Source: Gammaproteobacteria bacterium
Lineage (GTDB): Bacteria > Pseudomonadota > Gammaproteobacteria > Arenicellales > JAOTYS01
DNA: 6,148 nt
Direction: 5' to 3'
Assembly: GCA_029861795.1 (NCBI GenBank)
Contig: JAOTYS010000284.1
Span: forward strand, 1-6,148
The notes below the pieces were generated by a model. It saw only the letters and a program-made list of their open reading frames with translations, searched no databases and was not told the DNA's origin. Of this stretch, positions 1 to 4,330 are shown piece by piece (positions within the stretch are counted from its first letter, which is position 1; each line of letters opens with the position of its first letter). Made by a program: the position numbers and the translations under genes.

Positions 1-2256
1 ATAGCATGCGGTGCAAGCCACGCTCAATCCGAACCCGATTTGAAAGTGAGCGAACCACCTCAAGGACACCCTCAGTTTGTCGACAATCAATTGTGCGTTC
101 AGTGCCACACATCAATTGCCGATGAATGGAAGGGTTCGCACCACGATAGGGCGATGCAACACGCAAACAACGAAACCGTTTTGGGGGATTTTAGCGATAC
201 TTCGTTCAACCATCTCGGTACCACCACACGCTTTTACATGAAGGATGGGAAGCACTTTGTACACACCGAAGGTCCAGATGCCAGACCGCAAGAGTTTGAA
301 GTCAAATTCACTTTTGGCGTGGATCCTTTGCAACAATATCTCATCGAGTTGCCCGGCGGACGGTTACAAGCCTTCAATATCGCCTGGGACACCCGGCCGA
401 TAGGGGAAGGAGGGCAGCGATGGTTTCATCTCTATCCCGAAGAAACTCCAAGCACTGATAGCCCCTTTCACTGGACGGGGATTTATCAAAATTGGAACGC
501 CATTTGTGCAGACTGCCATTCAACCAATTTAAAGAAGAACTACGATCCCAATACAGACGCATACGCCACAAGCTGGAGTGAGATCAATGTCAGTTGTCAG
601 GCTTGCCACGGACCGGGCGAAACCCACGTGGCCTGGGCCCAGGCGCTAAGCGAGGGGCAGGGCGGAAACAACAGCGACAATGGTCTTGGCGCTGAAGTGA
701 GCGCACAAAATCCAGACAAGCAGATCGAAATTTGTGCTCGCTGTCATTCAAGGCGAAGTGCAGTCAGCGACAGTTACAGCCATAGCGGGTCCTTGCTCGA
801 TTCCTACCAACCCAGTCCCTTGAGCCAGGAATTCTACTACCCCGACGGGCAGATTATGGATGAGGTGTATGTATACGGGTCCTTTCTCCAGAGCAAGATG
901 TACCAGGCGGGGGTAACTTGCACCGATTGCCACAATCCGCATACAGCGCAGTTAAAGCTGTCCGGAAATTCCTTATGTATGACTTGTCATCAGGAATCAC
1001 CACCCGCTCAATTTCCGAATCTCAAGGCCAAGCTTTACGACTCCCCTGCACACCATTTCCACCCACCGGGTAGCGAAGGCGCGAAGTGTGTGAACTGTCA
1101 TATGCCAGCGAAGACGTACATGATTGTTGACCCACGCCGAGATCACAGCTTTCGCATCCCGCGACCCGATCTGTCCCGTGACTTAGGCGTACCCAACGCC
1201 TGCAATCAATGCCATCAGGATCAGCCGGTCACGTGGGCCATCAATACACTTGAAAAGTGGTACGGGCGCTCTCGGCCTAAACGGTCCCACTTCGCTTACA
1301 CGTTAGCGGCGGCACGTAATGGCGAGCGGGACGCCCAGGGTGACCTCATCAAAATGATCGAGGCCGGGCAGCATCCCGACATTGTGCTCGCCACCGCACT
1401 GGATGTTCTGCGCCAATACCCTCTCGATTCGAATGGCATCAAGACTGTGATCCAGGCGACCCAAAGTGACAATCCTTTGGTTAGAAGGGAAGCTGCCAGC
1501 GCACTAGAAGCGCAAAGTCACGAAGTGAAAGCCCGTTTCCTTACGCCGCTGCTGACGGATCCAGTCCGTGCAGTGCGCACGGAGGCCGCGCGCATGCTTA
1601 CCAGCATACCGACAGGACTGATTCGTGATCCCAGCGATAGAAAAGCATTCGGCGAGGCGCTCAAAGAGTATTTGGCCGTTCAGGATGCCAACGCTGATCT
1701 GCCCGCGTCCCAACTTAACCGCGCGGTGATCTTCACCAATGCACAGCGCTTTGAGGCAGCAGAAGAAGCATATGTGACTGCTCTAAAGCAGGACCCAGCC
1801 TTCGTGCCGGCGAGTCTCAACCTGGCAAACCTATATAACACGCTTAACCGCAACAACGATGCTGAGCAGGTTTTGCGCGAAGCGATACGCTGGAACCCGG
1901 ATGAAGGCGAGGTTCACTACTCGCTCGGTCTCGTCCTAGGTGAAGAGCAACGTTTTGATGACGCAGCCGAAGCACTGAGACGCGCGGCTGACCTCATGCC
2001 GGATCGTGCGCGTGTACGCTACAATCAAGGGCTAGTGCTACAGCGGCTAGGTCGACTGTTCGAAGCCGATGTCGCCTTGAACAAAGCACATCAGGTCGAC
2101 CCCAACGATCCAGACATTGTGTACGCGTTGACTGTATTTTATGTCCAACAGGGCAACCCAGAGCGCGCACGCTCTTACGCTGAAAAATTAGCTGTATTAA
2201 GTCCGGGTATGGACCCAGACCAGTTGTTACAGCAGATCGAGCAAACGCTTAAGTGA
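1..2256 (+). CDS. Octahaem c-type cytochrome with C-terminal HEAT-like and TPR repeats (5' end outside window)
   Basis: Probably a periplasmic or surface-attached electron-transfer protein with covalently bound haems; its redox partner and any enzyme activity cannot be told. Eight CXXCH motifs are visible, with codons starting at 94, 505, 595, 733, 919, 976, 1087 and 1201. The fifth and sixth (CTDCH then CMTCH) form a doubled-CXXCH pair. There is no CXXCK motif of the kind used by nitrite reductases for the catalytic haem. After the haem domain come HEAT-like helices (about 1468-1611) and four or five TPR units (about 1717-2250), which suggest protein docking. The frame is open to base 1, so the TTG at 40 is not a convincing start. 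The first in-window codons read IACGASHAQ, which could be a lipobox ending at Cys (codon 7-9) or a signal peptidase I site after ASHA. The stop is TGA at 2254. The family is that of multihaem cytochromes with TPR tails; confidence in haem binding is high, in role low. Confidence 0.93.
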   Translation: MACGASHAQSEPDLKVSEPPQGHPQFVDNQLCVQCHTSIADEWKGSHHDRAMQHANNETVLGDFSDTSFNHLGTTTRFYMKDGKHFVHTEGPDARPQEFEVKFTFGVDPLQQYLIELPGGRLQAFNIAWDTRPIGEGGQRWFHLYPEETPSTDSPFHWTGIYQNWNAICADCHSTNLKKNYDPNTDAYATSWSEINVSCQACHGPGETHVAWAQALSEGQGGNNSDNGLGAEVSAQNPDKQIEICARCHSRRSAVSDSYSHSGSLLDSYQPSPLSQEFYYPDGQIMDEVYVYGSFLQSKMYQAGVTCTDCHNPHTAQLKLSGNSLCMTCHQESPPAQFPNLKAKLYDSPAHHFHPPGSEGAKCVNCHMPAKTYMIVDPRRDHSFRIPRPDLSRDLGVPNACNQCHQDQPVTWAINTLEKWYGRSRPKRSHFAYTLAAARNGERDAQGDLIKMIEAGQHPDIVLATALDVLRQYPLDSNGIKTVIQATQSDNPLVRREAASALEAQSHEVKARFLTPLLTDPVRAVRTEAARMLTSIPTGLIRDPSDRKAFGEALKEYLAVQDANADLPASQLNRAVIFTNAQRFEAAEEAYVTALKQDPAFVPASLNLANLYNTLNRNNDAEQVLREAIRWNPDEGEVHYSLGLVLGEEQRFDDAAEALRRAADLMPDRARVRYNQGLVLQRLGRLFEADVALNKAHQVDPNDPDIVYALTVFYVQQGNPERARSYAEKLAVLSPGMDPDQLLQQIEQTLK

Positions 2257-2278
2257 GACGTTAGAAGTCAAGAAGTAC

Positions 2279-2400
2279 AAATCGATAGGGTCAGGTCCAA
2301 TTGAAACAAATCAATAGGGTCAGGTCCAATTGAAAATCGTCATCGTGAGGTCAATTGTTGTGGCGTGATACCTTTTCAATCGTACCTGACCCCACTGAAT
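2279..2400. repeat. Palindromic MITE/REP-like element, copy A, with duplicated left end
   Basis: The main unit is 2308-2400 (93 bp). Imperfect terminal inverted repeats, 18 of 20 matching, lie at 2317-2336 (starts GGGTCAGGTCC) and 2373-2392 (complement starts GGGTCAGGTAC), around a 36-nt centre. The left end is tandemly duplicated: 2279-2306 matches 2308-2335 at 27 of 28 positions. The unit is repeated as copy B at 3142-3234 with six mismatches in 93. It lies between the cytochrome stop and the antitoxin start, ending 4 nt before the antitoxin ATG. When transcribed it could form a long hairpin. No transposase is encoded within it, so it would be non-autonomous; the family assignment (MITE or REP-like) is inference. 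Confidence 0.85.
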
Positions 2401-2404
2401 CCTT

Positions 2405-2647
2405 ATGGAAGAGATCGCCATCTCAAAGTTTAAGGCCACCTGCCTTGCCGTCCTGGAAAGGGTGCGCCGAACACGCAAGCCGATTCTGGTCACGCGCTTT
2501 GGAAAAGCAGTAGCCGAGGTTGGCCCTCCGCCACCGGTGCCGAGACCCGAGCATTGGCTCGGAGCGCTTCAGTCAACCGGAAAGATCAAGGGCGACATCA
2601 TTTCTCCTGCCACCGAAGAAGAACATTGGGAGGCCTCGCGCTCGTGA
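2405..2647 (+). CDS. Phd/YefM-family antitoxin of a VapC-type TA module
   Basis: An 80-aa antitoxin expected to neutralise the PIN-domain RNase encoded next and to repress its own promoter. The N-terminal half (MEEIAISKFKATCLAVLERV, then KPILVTRFGKAVAEV) matches the Phd/YefM DNA-binding fold. The C-terminal WLGALQSTGKIKGDI and EEEHWEA segment resembles the toxin-wrapping tail of this family. Its TGA stop (2645-2647) overlaps the GTG toxin start (2644-2646), a usual coupling arrangement. The start is odd: the ATG lies 4 nt after palindromic element A, no Shine-Dalgarno sequence precedes it, and an in-frame TGA at 2396 inside the element blocks extension. The native leader may have been lost to the insertion, or expression may start inside the element. 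Confidence 0.85.
   Translation: MEEIAISKFKATCLAVLERVRRTRKPILVTRFGKAVAEVGPPPPVPRPEHWLGALQSTGKIKGDIISPATEEEHWEASRS
2628..2633 (+). promoter_or_regulatory. Shine-Dalgarno sequence supporting the GTG start of the PIN toxin
   Basis: GGGAGG lies 10 nt before the GTG at 2644, inside the antitoxin coding region. With the overlapping stop/start it fixes the toxin start at 2644 rather than at 2520. Confidence 0.5.
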
Positions 2648-3038
2648 AGTTGCTGCTAGACACGCACGTTTGGCTGTGGAGCTTGCTAGAGCGAAAAATC
2701 TGAGTCAGCGTGTCGTGCGGGCACTTGAGAGCAAACAACACGAGCTTTGGCTCTCGCCAAATAGCACGTGGGAACTTCTTATGCTCGTTGAGAGAAATCG
2801 AGTTTCATTAAAAATGGACGTTAACGAATGGGTGGCCAACGCAATGGACACTGTTCCATTGCGAGAAACCCCGATCACTCATGAAGTGGCGCTCGAAACC
2901 CAGCACGTGGGTCTTAACCATCGCGACCCGGCGGATAGGTTTCTCGCCGCGACCGCGAAAGTATTTGAGCTGACGTTGGTCACGGCCGACAAACGTATGA
3001 TCGCTGTCAAGGGTTTGCCGACGCTCGCCAGTCGCTAG
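2644..3038 (+). pseudogene. vapC: VapC-type PIN-domain toxin, frameshifted near its N-terminus
   Basis: PIN-domain toxins are Mg2+-dependent RNases. From GTG 2644 the reading is VKLLLDTHVWLWSLLERK, the standard start of this family, but it meets TGA at 2701. The rest of the protein (NLSQRVVRALES to TLASR) is in the frame one base back, ending at TAG 3036. The switch coincides with the A5 tract 2694-2698; one extra A there would restore a continuous 131-aa protein of normal family length with the expected spacing. The first catalytic acid (Asp of LLLDTH, codon 2659) is in one frame. Glu of STWELL (2772), Asp residues of RDPADRF (2925, 2934) and Asp of TADKR (2988) are in the other. The gene is therefore inactive unless the frameshift is a sequencing or assembly error, or is bypassed by ribosomal slippage. 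The 172-aa ORF from 2520 starts out of frame inside the antitoxin and is not the real protein. Confidence 0.85.
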
Positions 3039-3099
3039 CACTGTAGAGAAGAAATCAGATTCGTCCCCATGTATTCTTTGTTGGGATGCGTCGTCATGG

Positions 3100-3275
3100 A
3101 AATCGATAGAGGAAATCGATAGAAAATCGATAGGGTCAAAGAAATCGATAGGGTCAGGTTCGATTGAAAATCGTCACCGTGAGGTCAATTGCTGTGGCGT
3201 GATACCTTTTCAATCGTACCTGACCCCACAGAATGACCCCACAGAATCGAATCCCACAGAATCCCCCCACAGAAT
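3100..3275. repeat. Palindromic MITE/REP-like element, copy B, with four-fold reiterated flanks on both sides
   Basis: The core unit is 3142-3234, about 94% identical to copy A and in the same orientation. The terminal inverted repeats 3151-3170 and 3207-3226 match at 19 of 20 positions. Outside the left terminus the 10-mer AAATCGATAG occurs at 3100, 3113, 3124 and 3142. Outside the right terminus the 10-mer CCCACAGAAT occurs at 3225, 3238, 3253 and 3266. A degenerate further end (GATAGGGGCAGG) is at 3281-3292. The element sits between the convergent 3' ends of the vapC remnant and mazF, so its hairpin could help end transcription from both sides; no U-tract typical of a Rho-independent terminator was noted. 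Confidence 0.85.
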
Positions 3276-3311
3276 CCCAAGATAGGGGCAGGTTGTTATT
3301 CGAACATACTC

Positions 3312-3662
3312 TTAGTCGTTCAAACCCAATACGATTTTCCAATACTCTTCCACCGCAATCAGTTCCTGATCGGTTAACATAGTCAACAACTCGTTGGTAA
3401 TCCGGCGGTTGTCTATCGCCTGTGTTTGATCGAGCATAATGTCGGAGTGGGAACCAAGGCTGTCCCGAGCGGTGATGCGATAGCGAAGCGGTGCGGCGTC
3501 ATCGATCAATTTTGTGGTGAGAGGAATAACCGTTGTGCTGGGGTGTTCTGCTTCGTTCAACAGGTTGCTTTGTACCACTAGGCAGGGGCGGATCTTGCCG
3601 GGCTCTGTACCTTTTGAAGGATTGAAGTTGGCGAGATAGATCCCGCCGCGCTTATAGGCCAT
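3312..3662 (-). CDS. mazF: MazF/PemK-family mRNA interferase toxin
   Basis: A 116-aa sequence-specific endoribonuclease toxin of the type II MazF/PemK family, acting on cellular RNA in the cytoplasm. The N-terminal KRGGIYLANFNP segment followed by GTEPGKIRPCLVVQ is the family's first strand and loop, with the conserved Arg at residue 25 (IRP). VIPLTT around residues 45-50 carries the conserved Thr, and DIMLDQTQAIDNRRI is the third family block. Length is normal and no disruption is seen, so it should be active. It is the downstream gene of a two-gene operon: its ATG (3662-3660) lies 11 nt inside the end of the antitoxin gene, has no strong Shine-Dalgarno sequence, and is probably translated by coupling. 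Its 3' end faces element B. The RNA cleavage motif cannot be predicted from the sequence. Confidence 0.93.
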   Translation of the reverse strand: MAYKRGGIYLANFNPSKGTEPGKIRPCLVVQSNLLNEAEHPSTTVIPLTTKLIDDAAPLRYRITARDSLGSHSDIMLDQTQAIDNRRITNELLTMLTDQELIAVEEYWKIVLGLND

Positions 3663-3885
3663 CCGCGTTTGCCGCGTCGAGATCGGCGATAATCTGCTTT
3701 GCCTGATGTCTGGTCTTCAACGAAGCTTGTCGAATTCGCTGACGCAGCGCCTCGCGTTCCAGGTGCGCTCTATAATTCAAGACGGCCGCTCGGATGACGC
3801 CGCTTTTGGTTGTTTTTAATTTCTTCGCGAGCTTCGTAAGTGTCGAGTCAAACCGCGCATCGGCTTTAACAGTAATGGTTTTCAT
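3652..3885 (-). CDS. Ribbon-helix-helix (CopG/MazE-like) antitoxin partner of MazF
   Basis: A 77-aa antitoxin expected to bind and inhibit the adjacent MazF-type toxin and to repress the operon. The N-terminus MKTITVKADARFDSTLTKL, then KTTKSGVIRAAVLNY, fits a ribbon-helix-helix DNA-binding fold of about 45 residues. A charged, helical tail (EREALRQRIRQASLKTRHQA) follows and would contact the toxin. The ATG at 3885 was chosen over the upstream in-frame start at 3927 because a Shine-Dalgarno-like AAGGGA lies just before it and because family members start with such a strand. It overlaps mazF by 11 nt. It is first in the operon, as usual for antitoxins. The 3886-3930 upstream stretch is A+T rich and probably holds the promoter, though no clear -35/-10 pair can be assigned. 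Confidence 0.87.
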   Translation of the reverse strand: MKTITVKADARFDSTLTKLAKKLKTTKSGVIRAAVLNYRAHLEREALRQRIRQASLKTRHQAKQIIADLDAANADGL

Positions 3886-3889
3886 GGCG

Positions 3890-3895
3890 TCCCTT
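3890..3895 (-). promoter_or_regulatory. Shine-Dalgarno sequence of the MazF-partner antitoxin
   Basis: On the minus strand AAGGGA is followed by four bases and then the ATG at 3885-3883. It decides the start in favour of this ATG over the one 14 codons upstream. Confidence 0.6.
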
Positions 3896-3956
3896 GTTAC
3901 TGATAACGGTATTACTAAAGCAAGCATATAATGATTTGCGTTAGGATGCCAGATGT

Positions 3957-4042
3957 TTGGATCAAGGTATTTGAATCAAAGTTGAATCAAGGGGTCAGTG
4001 TGTTTCAAGTACTCGGACCCCTTGATTCCTTTGTTCTTGATT
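3957..4042. repeat. Hairpin element C with perfect 13-bp inverted repeat and reiterated flanks
   Basis: The arms GAATCAAGGGGTC (3984-3996) and GACCCCTTGATTC (4016-4028) are exact reverse complements around a 19-nt loop in which AGT and ACT can extend the pairing. The left outer sequence is reiterated: TTGGATCAAGG at 3957, TTGAATCAAAG at 3971 and TTGAATCAAGG at 3982. On the right CTTGATT recurs at 4021 and 4036. Elements A and B have the same design (GGGTC terminus, repeats just outside it) but a different sequence. It lies in the gap between divergent mazEF and the sulfatase. A terminator role is possible but unsupported by a U-tract. Confidence 0.8.
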
Positions 4043-4330
4043 GTTCGGATGGCTACGGATTTGACAGCAACGACTGTCGCGTCTGCTTAGAAGCTGCAAC
4101 GGCGCGGTTGTCGGTTCATCATGGATTTGCCCCACACCGTCTGGTAATCTCCCCCGCTCCTAAACGGACGGCACCAATAAAAGTCGGTATGGAGGAGACT
4201 GAATAATACGCGTTGCGTTCGACATCGCAGCGGCCGTTGCGTTGTCTCCAGCATCCTCAGGCGTACAGGACGCGCCGACACTTCGCTGTTCTGGTACTAC
4301 ACGCCGTAACAATCGAGAAGGAGACCACGT
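4043..4330. other. Intergenic stretch upstream of the arylsulfatase
   Basis: No convincing gene is seen: the short ORFs that cross this stretch have no recognisable family motif, and one runs through hairpin element C. A TTGACA hexamer at 4061-4066 matches a -35 box but has no good -10 at 16-18 nt. The sulfatase promoter presumably lies here but cannot be placed. Confidence 0.4.
4318..4323 (+). promoter_or_regulatory. Strong Shine-Dalgarno sequence of the arylsulfatase
   Basis: AAGGAG lies 7 nt before the ATG at 4331, close to optimal spacing, and fixes that start, which is followed directly by a signal peptide. Confidence 0.85.

Noticed and set aside
2686..2704. Programmed -1 frameshift as the normal way of making VapC
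   Set aside because: The A5 tract gives A AAA ATC, which does not re-pair well in the A site, and family members are made from a single frame. A mutation or base-calling error is simpler.
2520..3038. 172-aa plus-strand ORF as a single protein
   Set aside because: Its first 40 or so codons read the antitoxin gene out of frame; only the part from about 2697 matches a PIN domain. The true toxin start is GTG 2644 in another frame.
3100..3275. CRISPR array
   Set aside because: The repeated units are only about 10 nt with 1-8 nt between them, differ on the two sides, and flank a palindrome; there are no spacers or cas genes.
3154..3342. 62-aa minus-strand ORF
   Set aside because: It is a translation of palindromic element B and its flank repeats, and it overlaps the mazF end.
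2279..4042. Integron cassette array with attC sites
   Set aside because: No GTTRRRY/RYYYAAC core-site pairs were recognised in the palindromes and no integrase gene is present in the window.
4061..4090. Sigma-70 promoter for the sulfatase from TTGACA at 4061
   Set aside because: No acceptable -10 hexamer follows at 16-18 nt, and it is about 270 bases from the start codon.
3931..4206. 91-aa plus-strand ORF
   Set aside because: It reads through hairpin element C, has no Shine-Dalgarno sequence or recognisable motif, and its composition is unlike its neighbours.
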